A DNA stretch of 64,000 bases from Ornithinimicrobium sp. F0845. GTDB taxonomy: Bacteria > Actinomycetota > Actinomycetes > Actinomycetales > Dermatophilaceae. Below, in pieces: positions 18,011 to 27,168 of this stretch. The DNA lies in NCBI RefSeq assembly GCF_023015765.1, contig NZ_JALKAL010000002.1:345778-409777 (forward strand), in the 5' to 3' direction. The notes below the pieces were generated by a model. The model was not told the DNA's origin, did not search any database, and was given only the letters and a program-made list of their open reading frames with translations. The position numbers and the translations under genes are program-made. Within the stretch, counting starts at the first letter, position 1; every line of letters starts with the position of its first letter.

Positions 18011-19696
18011 TCAGGCGTCGATGACGATCGGGATGATCATCGGGCGGCGGCGTAGCTTGCTACCGACGAACGACCCGACGGTGCGGCGGATGACCTGCTG
18101 GAGCTGGTGGGTGTCGGTCACCCCGTTCTGGCGGGCCTCCTCCAGGGCCGTCTCGAGGCGCGGCCGGACCTTGTCGAAGACCGCGGCGTCCTCGGCGAAC
18201 CCGCGGGTCTGGATCTCCGGGCCGGCGGCGACCTTGCCCGTGGAGGCGTCGCGCACCACGATGATCGTCACGAAGCCCTCGTCGCGCAGGATCCGGCGGT
18301 CCTTCAGCAGACCCTCCGTGGTGCCGCCGACCGAGGAGCCGTCGACGTAGATGTAGCCGACGTCCACGGCCCCGGCGATGCGCGCTCGCCCGTCGACCAG
18401 GTCGACCACGACGCCGTCCTCGGCGAGGATCACGTTCTCGGCAGGCACCCCCGTCGCCACCGCCAGGTCACCGTTGGCCACCAGGTGACGCCACTCGCCG
18501 TGCACCGGCATGACGTTCTTGGGGCGGACGATGTTGTAGCAGTAGAGCAGCTCCCCCGCACTCGCGTGCCCGGACACGTGGACCAGTGCGTTGCCCTTGT
18601 GCACGACATTGGCGCCGAGCCGGGTCAGGCCGTTGATCACCCGGTAGACGGCGTTCTCGTTGCCGGGGATCAGGGAGGAGGCCATCAGGACGGTGTCCCC
18701 GCCGCCGACCTCGATCTTGTGGTCCCGGTTGGCCATCCGGGACAGGGCCGCCATCGGCTCACCCTGCGACCCGGTGCAGATCAGGACCTGCTGGTGATCG
18801 GGCAGCTGGGCCAGCCGCCCCAGGTCGACCAGCACCCCGTCCGGCACGCGCAGATAGCCCAGCTCGGCGGCGATGCCCATGTTGCGCAGCATCGAGCGGC
18901 CCACCATCGCCACCTTGCGACCGGCCTCCTCGGCGGCGTCGAGGACCTGCTGCACCCGGTGCACGTGGGAGGAGAAGCAGGCCACGATGATGCGGCGCTC
19001 GGCGTGGTTGAAGACCCGCTGGATCGCCGGGGTGATGTTGCGCTCCGGGGTGGTGAAGCCCGGCACGTCCGCGTTCGTGGAGTCGGTAAGGAACAGGTCG
19101 ACTCCCTCCTCGCCGAGCCTTGCGAAGGCGCGCAGGTCGGTGATCCGGTTGTCCAGCGGGACCTGGTCCATCTTGAAGTCACCGGTGTGCAGCAGGTTGC
19201 CGCCGGAGGTGCGCACGAAGACCGCGAGCGCGTCGGGGATGGAGTGGTTGACGGCGATGAACTCGCAGTCGAACGGACCGAGGACCTCCCGGTCCCCCTC
19301 GCGCACGCCCAGGGTGTAGGGCGTGATCCGGTGTTCCTTGAGCTTGGCCTCGACGAGCGCGAGGGTGAGTTGTGAGCCGACCAGCGGGATGTCCTGCCGG
19401 CGCCGCAGCAGGAAGGGCACGGCACCGATGTGGTCCTCGTGGCCGTGGGTCAGCACGATGGCGACGATGTCGTCCCAGCGGTCCTCGAGATACTCGAAGT
19501 CGGGGAGGATCAGGTCGACACCCGGGTGCTCGTCCTCGGGGAAGAGCACGCCGCAGTCGATGATCAGCAGCTTGCCGGCGTGCTCCACCACCGCCATGTT
19601 GCGGCCGATCTCACCGAGTCCGCCGAGGGCGACGACTCGCACGCCGTTCGCGGGCAGCGGTCCGGGAGAGGCGAGGTCAGGATGCGGGTGGCTCAT
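18011..19696 (-). CDS. rnj: ribonuclease J
   Basis: This metallo-beta-lactamase/beta-CASP ribonuclease acts in 5'-3' exonucleolytic and endonucleolytic RNA decay and rRNA maturation. The zinc-binding motif is THGHEDHIG (near residue 83). Other motifs are [15 protein letters not shown] and the beta-CASP region with CTGSQGEP and [11 protein letters not shown]. It ends in the usual RNase J C-terminal domain. Length is 561 aa, normal. ATG 19696 lies 6 nt after TAACCT (19703-19708 complement). A stable 17-bp hairpin 64 nt upstream would fall in a longer leader if a distal promoter is also used. Confidence 0.94.
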   Translation of the reverse strand: MSHPHPDLASPGPLPANGVRVVALGGLGEIGRNMAVVEHAGKLLIIDCGVLFPEDEHPGVDLILPDFEYLEDRWDDIVAIVLTHGHEDHIGAVPFLLRRRQDIPLVGSQLTLALVEAKLKEHRITPYTLGVREGDREVLGPFDCEFIAVNHSIPDALAVFVRTSGGNLLHTGDFKMDQVPLDNRITDLRAFARLGEEGVDLFLTDSTNADVPGFTTPERNITPAIQRVFNHAERRIIVACFSSHVHRVQQVLDAAEEAGRKVAMVGRSMLRNMGIAAELGYLRVPDGVLVDLGRLAQLPDHQQVLICTGSQGEPMAALSRMANRDHKIEVGGGDTVLMASSLIPGNENAVYRVINGLTRLGANVVHKGNALVHVSGHASAGELLYCYNIVRPKNVMPVHGEWRHLVANGDLAVATGVPAENVILAEDGVVVDLVDGRARIAGAVDVGYIYVDGSSVGGTTEGLLKDRRILRDEGFVTIIVVRDASTGKVAAGPEIQTRGFAEDAAVFDKVRPRLETALEEARQNGVTDTHQLQQVIRRTVGSFVGSKLRRRPMIIPIVIDA

Positions 19697-19760
19697 GCGG
19701 CAAGGTTACGGCCCCACGGTTTGGGCCGCTTGGCCCGCCTCGCACTCCCCCCGTGGAGGT

Positions 19761-19805
19761 GATCGCGCCGCCACCCGCTCGGGGGGTCCGGGTAGCGGCG
19801 CGATC
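19761..19805. other. long hairpin between rnj and thyA
   Basis: Arms 19761-19777 and 19789-19805 pair over 17 positions with one mismatch (core GATCGCGCCGC / GCGGCGCGATC), with an 11-nt loop. There is no T-run on either side, so it is not a classic intrinsic terminator. A smaller hairpin GGGCC-GCTT-GGCCC lies nearer to rnj. If transcription toward rnj starts near TATGGT (complement of about 19839-19844), both hairpins would be in the RNase J leader. Confidence 0.7.
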
Positions 19806-19852
19806 GGTGACTACTCTGGCCCAGACCGATTGAAGAAACCATACCGGTGGGC

Positions 19853-19868
19853 TGTGATTTGGGTCACC
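19853..19868. promoter_or_regulatory. CRP/GlxR-like palindrome
   Basis: TGTGATTTGGGTCACC matches the cAMP-receptor consensus TGTGA-N6-TCACA at 9 of 10 fixed positions. TTGAAG (19830-19835) with a 17-bp spacer to TGTGAT (19853-19858) would form a rightward promoter whose -10 the site overlaps. It is 91 bp upstream of thyA. Confidence 0.4.
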
Positions 19869-19958
19869 CCGTCGGTCACCTGCCCGTTCGTCCGCCCTTT
19901 GCTCTGGCCCGCATGGCGCTCCTCGCCCCTGACGGTGTCCGCAACTAGAGTTCGGCTC

Positions 19959-20771
19959 ATGCGCCAGTACCTCGACCTCCTGCACCGCGTCCGCACCGAC
20001 GGCGTCCGCAAGGAGGATCGCACCGGCACGGGCACGCTGTCGGTGTTCGGGCACCAGATGCGCTTCGACCTGTCCGCGGGCTTCCCGGTGCTGACCACCA
20101 AGAAGCTTCATCTCCGGTCCATCACGGGCGAGCTGCTGTGGTTCCTGCGTGGCGACACCAACGTCAGGTGGCTCCACGAGCGCAAGATCAGCATCTGGGA
20201 CGAGTGGGCCGACGAGAACGGCGACCTCGGGCCGGTCTACGGTCACCAGTGGCGCTCCTGGCCCACGCCGAGCGGTGAGACGGTGGACCAGATCGCCCGG
20301 GTCATCGAGTCGATCCGCACCAACCCCGACTCGCGCCGGCACATCGTCTCGGCGTGGAACGTCGCCGATGTCGACGAGATGGCGCTCCCGCCGTGCCACA
20401 CCATGTTCCAGTTCTATGTCGCACCCGGCGTGGACGGTGGCCGGGGCCGGCTCTCCTGCCAGCTCTACCAGCGCAGCGCCGACATCTTCCTCGGCGTGCC
20501 GTTCAACATCGCCAGCTATGCCCTGCTGACCCACATGGTCGCCCAGGTCACCGACCTCGAGGTCGGCGAGTTCGTGCACACCCTCGGCGACGCTCATCTC
20601 TACGCCAACCACCTCGAGCAGGCCGACGAGCAGCTGACCCGCGAGCCGGGGCCGCTGCCGACGCTCTGGCTCAACCCCGACATCCGGGGGATCGACGAGT
20701 TCGAGCTCGAGGACATCGAGGTGTGCGACTACGTCGCGGCACCCACCATCAAGGCACCGATCGCGGTCTGA
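19959..20771 (+). CDS. thyA: thymidylate synthase
   Basis: ThyA makes dTMP from dUMP using 5,10-methylenetetrahydrofolate and releases dihydrofolate. Key features are the active-site Cys in [13 protein letters not shown] (about residue 148), [10 protein letters not shown] for phosphate binding and [19 protein letters not shown]. The length of 270 aa is typical. The ATG is 7 nt after TAGAGT (19946-19951), so a leaderless transcript is likely. The next gene begins 26 nt downstream and carries the dihydrofolate reductase needed to recycle the product, so the pair is a thymidylate-cycle operon. Confidence 0.96.
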   Translation: MRQYLDLLHRVRTDGVRKEDRTGTGTLSVFGHQMRFDLSAGFPVLTTKKLHLRSITGELLWFLRGDTNVRWLHERKISIWDEWADENGDLGPVYGHQWRSWPTPSGETVDQIARVIESIRTNPDSRRHIVSAWNVADVDEMALPPCHTMFQFYVAPGVDGGRGRLSCQLYQRSADIFLGVPFNIASYALLTHMVAQVTDLEVGEFVHTLGDAHLYANHLEQADEQLTREPGPLPTLWLNPDIRGIDEFELEDIEVCDYVAAPTIKAPIAV

Positions 20772-20797
20772 TCGCCCCTGAGCTGCGGTCCACACCG

Positions 20798-21775
20798 ATG
20801 ACCCGCTTCTCCGTCGTCCCGGCGGCCTACCTCGTACTGACCCGCCAGGGACCCTCCGGCCCCGAGGTGCTGCTGCAACTGCGTGGTGCCACCGGCTACA
20901 TGGAGGGCTGGTGGGCCTGTGCGGCCGCCGGTCACGTGGAGGCGGGCGAGCCCGCCGACCGGGCAGTATGCCGCGAGGCCGCCGAGGAGATCGGCCTCAC
21001 CATCGAGCCGGGACAGGTCTCCCTGGCCGCCGTGCTGCAGCGCGGTTGCGTGCTCGGCGGCCCGGTCGAGCAGCGGATCGACCTCTTCTTCACCGCCTCC
21101 GACGTCACGGGAGATCCCACCATCACCGAGCCAGACAAGGCGCTGGACCTGCGCTGGTGGCCGCTGGCCGACCTGCCGCAGCGCGTCGTCCCGCACGAGC
21201 GCCAGGTGCTCGAGCACCTCCGCAACCAGGGCGGCGACCTGGGTGACCCGGCCACCGGGGACACGGCATACTCCCCCGCACGCCGGCCCAGCCTCCTCAC
21301 CCGGGGCTTCGACCAGACGCTCACCCTGGTCGCTGCCGTCGGCCGCAACGGCGTGATCGGCGACGGCGCCTCGATGCCGTGGCACCTGCCGGAGGACCTC
21401 GCGTTCTTCAAGCGCACCACCATCGGCGGAGTCTTGGTGATGGGTCGCGGCACCTGGGACTCGATCGGGCGAGCGCTCCCGGGCCGGCGCACCATCGTGG
21501 TCACCCGCGACCGGACCTGGACGGCGCCCGGCGCGGAGGTCGCGCACTCGCTGCCGGAGGCTCTGCTGATGGCCGGCGACACGGAGGTTTTCATCGCCGG
21601 TGGCGGCCAAGTCTACGAACAGACCATCGGGGCGGCCTCTCGGTTGGTCATCACCCATGTCGAGCAGGAGCCCCAGGGCTCGGTCACCTTCCCCGCCATC
21701 GACCCGGCCCTGTGGGGCGAGGACAGCCGCGACGTGCAGGACGGCTTTACCTGGGTGGAGTATCTCCGCCGCTGA
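20798..21775 (+). CDS. Nudix hydrolase-dihydrofolate reductase fusion
   Basis: Two enzyme domains lie in one 325-aa protein. Residues about 1-145 are a Nudix hydrolase with a complete Nudix box (GHVEAGEPADRAVCREAAEEIGL pattern, GX5EX7REUXEEXGU). Residues about 165-325 are dihydrofolate reductase: LVAAVGRNGVIGDG, MPWHLPEDLAFFK (substrate-binding Trp and acidic residue), MGRGTWDSIGR, GGGQVYEQ and the C-terminal strand FTWVEYLRR. A short Ala/Pro/Arg linker joins them. The gene follows thyA, so DHFR would regenerate tetrahydrofolate. The Nudix substrate is not evident; dihydroneopterin triphosphate or a dNTP would fit the context. The frame is continuous, so this is not an annotation artefact. 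Confidence 0.9.
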   Translation: MTRFSVVPAAYLVLTRQGPSGPEVLLQLRGATGYMEGWWACAAAGHVEAGEPADRAVCREAAEEIGLTIEPGQVSLAAVLQRGCVLGGPVEQRIDLFFTASDVTGDPTITEPDKALDLRWWPLADLPQRVVPHERQVLEHLRNQGGDLGDPATGDTAYSPARRPSLLTRGFDQTLTLVAAVGRNGVIGDGASMPWHLPEDLAFFKRTTIGGVLVMGRGTWDSIGRALPGRRTIVVTRDRTWTAPGAEVAHSLPEALLMAGDTEVFIAGGGQVYEQTIGAASRLVITHVEQEPQGSVTFPAIDPALWGEDSRDVQDGFTWVEYLRR

Positions 21776-21847
21776 CCACGGTGAGCCGGGCCACCGGGGA
21801 CAGCCGCTGAGACCGTACGGACAGGCGCGGCGGTCACCCCCTGCGCT

Positions 21848-22957
21848 TCAGGCGTCGTAGTCGAGCACGACCTCGTCGGTGACCGGATGCGACTGGCAGG
21901 TCAGCACAATGCCGGCGTCGACCTCCTCCGGCTCCAGGGCGTAGTTGCGGTCCATCCGGACCTCGCCCTCCACCACCCGCGCCCGACAGGTGCCGCAGAC
22001 GCCGTTGGTGCAGCTGAACGGGGCGTCCGGACGCTCGCGGAGGGTTGCCGCGAGGATCGACTCGGCCTGGCTCTTGACCGGCACGTTCGTCGTGCGGCCG
22101 TCCAGCGTCACGGTGACCATGGCCAGCGGCTTCGCGTCCGGCGGGGGCGGCGGCGCGACGGGCGCCGCACCCTCGACGTGGAAGATCTCGTGGTGCACGT
22201 GGTGGCCGTCGACGCCGTGGTCCGCGAGCGCCTCCTGGGCCGTCTCCACCAGGCCGAGCGGGCCGCACAGGTACCACTCGTCGACGTCGTCGACCGGGAC
22301 GAACGCCTCGAAGAACCTCTCGAGCCGGTCCCTGTCCAGCCTGCCGCTGAACAGCTCGACGTCCTGGGCCTCGCGGGAGAGCACGTGGAACAGGGTGAAC
22401 CGGTCGGGGAACCGGTTCTTCAGGTCCATCAGCTCCTCCAGGAACATGATCGTGTCGGTGCGACGGTTGGCGAAGATCAGCGTGGCCCGGGACTCCGGCT
22501 CCTCCTCCAGCGCCGTGGTGAGCAGCGAGATCACGGGGGTGATGCCGGAGCCGCCGGCGATCGCGACGTGGTGGCGGGCCGCGGACGGGTCGGTCGCGCA
22601 GGTGAACCCGCCGATCGGGGTCATCACCTGGAGCTGCTCACCGGTCTCGGCGTTCTCGTGCAACCAGGTGGACATCAGGCCTCCTGGCACGACTGCTGTG
22701 GCGACGCGCAGCTCACCCGTGGCCAGTGCTCGACGCCGGGACACACAGATGGAGTAGGAGCGCCGGATGTCCTCCCCGCCGACGGTGGCGCGCAGCGTCA
22801 GGTGCTGGCCGGGCTCGAAGGAGTACTCATCACGCAGGGTGGGCGGCACCGTGAAGCTGATCGCGATGGCCTCGTCGGTGAGCTGCTCGACCGTGCTGAT
22901 GGTGAGGGTGTGGAAGACGGCACGGTGCCGCACGGGCTTGGTCGTGGTCAGGTGCAT
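21848..22957 (-). CDS. paaE: phenylacetyl-CoA epoxidase reductase subunit PaaE
   Basis: This oxidoreductase passes electrons from NADPH to the PaaABC(D) epoxidase. The N-terminal two thirds is a ferredoxin-NADP reductase-like FAD/NAD module (RRSYSICVS for FAD, GGSGITPVISLL for NAD). The C-terminal third is a plant-type 2Fe-2S ferredoxin with C-x4-C-x2-C (CTNGVCGTC) and a distal Cys (LTCQSHP). Its ATG overlaps the paaD stop by 4 nt. It is the last gene of the operon. Confidence 0.95.
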   Translation of the reverse strand: MHLTTTKPVRHRAVFHTLTISTVEQLTDEAIAISFTVPPTLRDEYSFEPGQHLTLRATVGGEDIRRSYSICVSRRRALATGELRVATAVVPGGLMSTWLHENAETGEQLQVMTPIGGFTCATDPSAARHHVAIAGGSGITPVISLLTTALEEEPESRATLIFANRRTDTIMFLEELMDLKNRFPDRFTLFHVLSREAQDVELFSGRLDRDRLERFFEAFVPVDDVDEWYLCGPLGLVETAQEALADHGVDGHHVHHEIFHVEGAAPVAPPPPPDAKPLAMVTVTLDGRTTNVPVKSQAESILAATLRERPDAPFSCTNGVCGTCRARVVEGEVRMDRNYALEPEEVDAGIVLTCQSHPVTDEVVLDYDA

Positions 22958-23475
22958 CAGATGGCCTTGAACTCCTCGAACGGCTCACGGCAGGAGCGGC
23001 AGCGCCGCAGCGCCTTGCACGCCGTCGACCCGAAACGGGAGAGCTCCTCGGTGTCGTCCGACCCGCACGAGGGGCAGCTCACCTGCCGCACGGAGAGCCC
23101 CACCGGCACCGGCCCCGCCTCGCGCACCGGGCCGGCACCGCTCGGCGGGGCGATCCCGAAGCGGCGCAGGGACTCCCGCCCGCGCTCGCTCATCCAGTCG
23201 GTGGTCCAGGCCGGCGACAGCGTGGTGACCACCTCGGCCCGCAGCCCGTGCTGCCGCACGGTCCAGTCGATCTGGTCGGTGATCGCCTGCACCGCAGGAC
23301 AGCCGGAGTAGGTCGGGGTGATGGTCACGCGGACCACCTCACCCTCGACCTCGATCGAGCGCACGATGCCGAGGTCGTCGATCGAGATGACCGGGATCTC
23401 CGGGTCGGGGATGTCGCGGATGGTCTGTGCCAGCTCGGCAGCCTGCACCGCGGTCAGCGCCGTCATCACGCTCAC
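22957..23475 (-). CDS. paaD: phenylacetate degradation protein PaaD
   Basis: This MIP18/DUF59-like protein is needed for maturation of the epoxidase: DPEIPVISIDDLGIVR and TPTYSGCPAVQAI are diagnostic. The C-terminus holds four cysteines in two pairs (CPSCGSDD, CRSC) typical of PaaD. GTG 23475 overlaps the paaC stop (GTGA); an internal ATG at 23466 is an alternative start. Product 172 aa. Confidence 0.94.
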   Translation of the reverse strand: MSVMTALTAVQAAELAQTIRDIPDPEIPVISIDDLGIVRSIEVEGEVVRVTITPTYSGCPAVQAITDQIDWTVRQHGLRAEVVTTLSPAWTTDWMSERGRESLRRFGIAPPSGAGPVREAGPVPVGLSVRQVSCPSCGSDDTEELSRFGSTACKALRRCRSCREPFEEFKAI

Positions 23476-24266
23476 CACGTCGCCCCGGGGTGGCTGCGGT
23501 GGATGTGTTGCATCTCGGCCAGCAGGTAGCCCATCGCCTCGGAGTGGACCCCCTCGCGACCGCCGCGGGACCGCCAACGGGGCTCGTCCGGCATACTCAG
23601 CGTCGCCTGGGCGACCACCGCCCGGACGTGCGCCGCCGTGCCCTCGACCAGGGCCGACGGCAGGATGCCGACACCCGCCTCGGCCGCGGCGACGCTCGCC
23701 CGGTCATCGTCCCCCAGCTCCGCGACGTAGGGCGCCACGGCCGCCAGCCCCGCCTGCATCCGGTCGTGGGATACCTCGGTGCCGTCGCCCAGCCGCACCA
23801 CCCACTGGCCGGCATGGTCGCGGTGGTAGGCAACCTCCTTGATGGCCTTGGCAGCGACCGCGGCGAGCACCTGGTCGGTGGAGTCGAGCAGCGCGGAGTA
23901 GAGCTCGTGCTGGTAGGAGGCGAACCACAGCATCCGGGCCATCTCGTGGCCGAAGTCCCCGCGCGGCTGCTCGACCAGGTGGACGTTGCGGAACTCGCGC
24001 TCGTCACGCAGGTAGGCCAGGTCGTCCTCGTCGCGGCCCGCGCCCTCGAGCTCGCCGGCGCGGGTCAGCAGGGACCGTGCCTGACCGAGCAGATCCAGCC
24101 CCACGTTGCCCAGCGCCATGTCCTCCTCGATCTGGGGCGCGCGGGTGAGCCACTCCCCCAGCCGATGGGCATAGATCAGGGCGTCGTCGGCCAGCCCCAG
24201 GAGGTATGCCGTGTAGTCGCCGGTCGGCGCGTTCGATGGGACCTCGGTCGTGGTGGGGTCGCTCAC
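23472..24266 (-). CDS. paaC: 1,2-phenylacetyl-CoA epoxidase subunit PaaC
   Basis: This is the structural ferritin-like subunit that pairs with PaaA. Typical stretches are YLLGLADDALIYAHRLGEWL, EEDMALGNVGLDLLGQAR and AIKEVAYHRDHAGQWVVRLGDGT. Length 264 aa is normal. The GTG start overlaps the paaB stop by 4 nt and its end overlaps paaD, so stoichiometry is likely set by translational coupling. Confidence 0.95.
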   Translation of the reverse strand: MSDPTTTEVPSNAPTGDYTAYLLGLADDALIYAHRLGEWLTRAPQIEEDMALGNVGLDLLGQARSLLTRAGELEGAGRDEDDLAYLRDEREFRNVHLVEQPRGDFGHEMARMLWFASYQHELYSALLDSTDQVLAAVAAKAIKEVAYHRDHAGQWVVRLGDGTEVSHDRMQAGLAAVAPYVAELGDDDRASVAAAEAGVGILPSALVEGTAAHVRAVVAQATLSMPDEPRWRSRGGREGVHSEAMGYLLAEMQHIHRSHPGATW

Positions 24267-24571
24267 AGGTACTCCACGTCCTCGGGCACCTCGTAGAACG
24301 AGGCGTGCCGGTAGACCTTGTCCCCCGCCGGGTCGAAGAAGCTGTCGCGCTCGTCCGGGCTGCTCGCCGTGATGTCCTCGGACCGGATCACCCAGATGGA
24401 CACGCCCTCCTGGCGGCGGGTGTAGAGGTCGCGCGCGTTGCGTAGCGCCAGGGTGGCGTCAGGGGCGTGCAGCGACCCGGAGTGCACGTGGGACAGACCG
24501 CGCTTGGCGCGGACGAAGACCTCCCACAGCGGCCAGTTGTCGCGCGAGGTCGAGGGGCCGGCGTCGGTCAT
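24263..24571 (-). CDS. paaB: 1,2-phenylacetyl-CoA epoxidase subunit PaaB
   Basis: This small bridging subunit has the family pattern [26 protein letters not shown], then [21 protein letters not shown], at 102 aa. ATG 24571 overlaps the paaA stop (ATGA). The longer open frame upstream is the antisense-frame continuation inside paaA and is not used. Confidence 0.95.
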   Translation of the reverse strand: MTDAGPSTSRDNWPLWEVFVRAKRGLSHVHSGSLHAPDATLALRNARDLYTRRQEGVSIWVIRSEDITASSPDERDSFFDPAGDKVYRHASFYEVPEDVEYL

Positions 24572-25581
24572 GCGACCTCCTGCACGGTGTTGTTGTGGGG
24601 GGCGTGCTTGGCGGCGTAGGCGTTGGCGGCCTCGCGCACCCACGCGCCCTCCTCGTGGGCGCGGCGGCGGTGGGTGATCCGCTGCTCGTTGCACGGCCCG
24701 TCGCCCTTGAGCACCCGCCAGAACTCGTCCCAGTCGATCTCACCGAAGTCCCAGTGGCCGCGCTCCTCGTTCCACCGCAGGTCGGGGTCGGGCAGGGTGA
24801 GCCCGAGCTTCTGCGCCTGCGGCACGGTCATGTCGACGAACTTCTGGCGCAGGTCGTCGTTGCTGAACCGCTTGATGCCCCAGGCCATGTTCTGCGCGGT
24901 GTGGCCACCCTGGGCCGCCTCGCCGGTGTCGGGCGGGCCGAACATCATCAGCGAGGGCCACCACCACCGGTTGGCCGCGTCCTGCGCCATCGCCTGCTGC
25001 TCCGGTGTGCCCTGGCTCAGCGTCCACAGGATCTCGAAGCCCTGACGCTGGTGGAAGGACTCCTCCTTGCACACACGGATCATCGCGCGGGCGTAGGGGC
25101 CGTAGGAGCAGCGGCACAGCGGCACCTGGTTCATGATCGCGGCACCGTCGACGAGCCAGCCGATCGCGCCGGCATCGGCCCAGGTCAGCGTCGGGTAGTT
25201 GAAGATCGAGGAGTACTTCTGCTGACCGTTGTGCAGCTTGTCGAGCAGCTCCTCGCGGTCCACCCCGAGCGTCTCGGCCGCGGAGTAGAGGTAAAGACCG
25301 TGGCCGGCCTCGTCCTGCACCTTGGCCATCAGGATCGCCTTGCGGCGCAGGCTCGGCGCGCGGGTGATCCAGTTGCCCTCCGGCTGCATCCCGATGATCT
25401 CGGAGTGCGCGTGCTGGGCGATCTGCCGGATCAGCGTCTTGCGGTAGCCCTCGGGCATGGCGTCGCGCGGCTCGATCCGCTTGTCCGCGTCGATCAGCCC
25501 GTCGAAGTACTCCTGGACCGCGTCGGCGTAGTCGGCCGTCTCCGCCGCGTTCAGTGGCTCACCGAAGTCGTTGCCATACAT
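24568..25581 (-). CDS. paaA: 1,2-phenylacetyl-CoA epoxidase catalytic subunit PaaA
   Basis: This di-iron oxygenase subunit forms ring-1,2-epoxyphenylacetyl-CoA. Ferritin-like iron-ligand helices are visible at [35 protein letters not shown] and [15 protein letters not shown] chose the ATG at 25581 ([10 protein letters not shown]) over a GTG further up because coding begins there and CATACT lies 6 nt upstream, giving a leaderless layout. The GTATGCCG octamer overlaps that -10. No ring-hydrolase, thiolase or phenylacetate-CoA ligase genes are in the window, and no paa regulator is adjacent. Confidence 0.95.
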   Translation of the reverse strand: MYGNDFGEPLNAAETADYADAVQEYFDGLIDADKRIEPRDAMPEGYRKTLIRQIAQHAHSEIIGMQPEGNWITRAPSLRRKAILMAKVQDEAGHGLYLYSAAETLGVDREELLDKLHNGQQKYSSIFNYPTLTWADAGAIGWLVDGAAIMNQVPLCRCSYGPYARAMIRVCKEESFHQRQGFEILWTLSQGTPEQQAMAQDAANRWWWPSLMMFGPPDTGEAAQGGHTAQNMAWGIKRFSNDDLRQKFVDMTVPQAQKLGLTLPDPDLRWNEERGHWDFGEIDWDEFWRVLKGDGPCNEQRITHRRRAHEEGAWVREAANAYAAKHAPHNNTVQEVA

Positions 25582-25842
25582 GCTTCCAGTATGCCGCAAG
25601 ACCGGGGACTTTGTGACAGTCGCCTCGTCGTTCGGCGGGCAGAGTGTCATATCGGTGCCCGGCCTGCGCCTGAGCTGCGGGGCCGAGGGTCACGCCTACG
25701 TCCCCGGGTTGACGTGCCCGTCGCGGATATGGGCAGAACTACCCATTTCGCCGGGCCACCCGCGGCTCTAGCGTCGAAGTGTGCCGCACCCGGACTCCGG
25801 CACGCCACATCGCACGACAGGCACTGAGACAGAGGGACTGAC

Positions 25843-27168
25843 ATGGACGACACCAGCAACACAGGAAAGGCCGCCGGCACCGCGGGCGGCTCGGACAAGG
25901 ACGAGTTCCGCGCTCCCGCGCGCAACAAGTCCGTGCACACCGCCCTGATCTCGGGCAACACCTTCCGCGCCAAGGCCGTGCAGTACACCGTGATCGATGG
26001 CGACGCGATCTTCGAGGGCGACATCCTGCTCGGCACCCACGAGGAGGTTCAGCACAGCAGCGCCCAGCTGGCCGCCGAGGCCCGCGGCGACCTCGGGACG
26101 GCGGGTGTGCTGATCAGCGGTGACCAGTTCCGCTGGCCGAACTGCGTCGTGCCCTACGACATCGACGCCGACCTGCCCGACCAGCAGCGGGTCACCGACG
26201 CCATCAACCACTGGCAGCGCAACACCCGCTTCACCTTCGTGCTGCGCACCACGGCCAACGCGGGCGACTACCCGGACTGGGTGCGCTTCCAGCCCGGCGG
26301 CGGGTGCTCGGCGCACGTCGGGCGTCGCGGCGGCATGCAGAACGTCAACCTGGCAGCCGGGTGCACCCTCGGCAACACGATCCACGAGATCGGGCACGCC
26401 GTCGGCTTCTGGCACGAGCAGTCCCGCGAGGACCGCGACGCGTTCGTGACGATCAACTGGGCGAACATCCAGGCCGGCACGGAGCACAACTTCAACCAGC
26501 ACATCTCCGACGGTGAGGACGTCGGTGCCTACGACTACGGCTCGATCATGCACTACCCGCGCAACGCGTTCGGCCGGAGCGGCGCCGAGACCATCACGCC
26601 GACAGACCCCACAGCGGTGATCGGTCAGCGCAACGGCCTGAGCGCCGGCGACATCGCCGCGGCCAACTCGATGTGCCCGGACCCCGGCACCGGGGTCGAG
26701 ACCGTCAAGGAGCAGATCGAGACCATCAAGGAGCAGTCCCCGGAGACCATCAAGGAGCAGTCGCCGGAGACGATCAAGGAGCGCTACCCCGAGACCGTGA
26801 AGGAGCACTTCCCGGAGACCATCAAGGAGCGCTACCCCGAAACGGTCAAGGAACAGTCGCCGGAGACCATCAAGGAGCGCTACCCCGAGACCATCAAGGA
26901 ACGCATCCCCGAGACGATCAAGGAGCGCATCGAGACCATCGTCGAGGGCATCGGCCTCCCCGGCCCCGGGCCTGTCGTCCAACCCGGCCTCCAGCCGCGG
27001 GCGGGCGACCAGGTGCCGTTCGCCGTGGCCACGCCCCACGCGGGAGCAGCTGGCGCCCAGCCCGGCTGGTCGGGCGAGGAGGACCTGGCCGCCCGCGTCG
27101 CCCAGCTCGAGGCCATCGTCAGCGAGCTGGTGGCCGCCCACGACGCGGGTGCGCAGGGCATGTCGTGA
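25843..27168 (+). CDS. astacin-like (M12A) metalloprotease with repetitive ETIKE tail
   Basis: The zinc protease signature HExxHxxGxxH is complete (HEIGHAVGFWHEQSRED, near residue 181), with the Met-turn SIMHY about 55 residues later. No signal peptide is visible, unusual for astacins. Residues about 286-367 are 11 consecutive units of the form E-T-[IV]-K-E-x-x-P, followed by a Gly/Pro linker and a short coiled coil (LAARVAQLEAIVSELVAAH). The GTG of the next gene, an ATP-grasp peptide ligase, overlaps this stop codon, so the pair is translationally coupled. Dense Thr, Lys and Glu in a repeated tail next to such a ligase resembles multi-core graspetide precursors; this is my inference. The ATG has a moderate ribosome binding site. 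Confidence 0.85.
   Translation: MDDTSNTGKAAGTAGGSDKDEFRAPARNKSVHTALISGNTFRAKAVQYTVIDGDAIFEGDILLGTHEEVQHSSAQLAAEARGDLGTAGVLISGDQFRWPNCVVPYDIDADLPDQQRVTDAINHWQRNTRFTFVLRTTANAGDYPDWVRFQPGGGCSAHVGRRGGMQNVNLAAGCTLGNTIHEIGHAVGFWHEQSREDRDAFVTINWANIQAGTEHNFNQHISDGEDVGAYDYGSIMHYPRNAFGRSGAETITPTDPTAVIGQRNGLSAGDIAAANSMCPDPGTGVETVKEQIETIKEQSPETIKEQSPETIKERYPETVKEHFPETIKERYPETVKEQSPETIKERYPETIKERIPETIKERIETIVEGIGLPGPGPVVQPGLQPRAGDQVPFAVATPHAGAAGAQPGWSGEEDLAARVAQLEAIVSELVAAHDAGAQGMS
26695..26945 (+). repeat. 24-bp coding repeats (ETIKERYP units)
   Basis: About 10-11 imperfect 24-bp units encode ETVKEQI, ETIKEQSP (x2), ETIKERYP, ETVKEHFP, ETIKERYP, ETVKEQSP, ETIKERYP, ETIKERIP, ETIKERI and ETIVEGI. Thr, Glu and mostly Lys are kept in every unit while the last positions (QS, RY, HF, RI) vary. 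Synonymous codons differ between units (ATC/GTC/GTG, AAG), so the array is not a recent duplication and looks maintained by selection. Confidence 0.9.
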
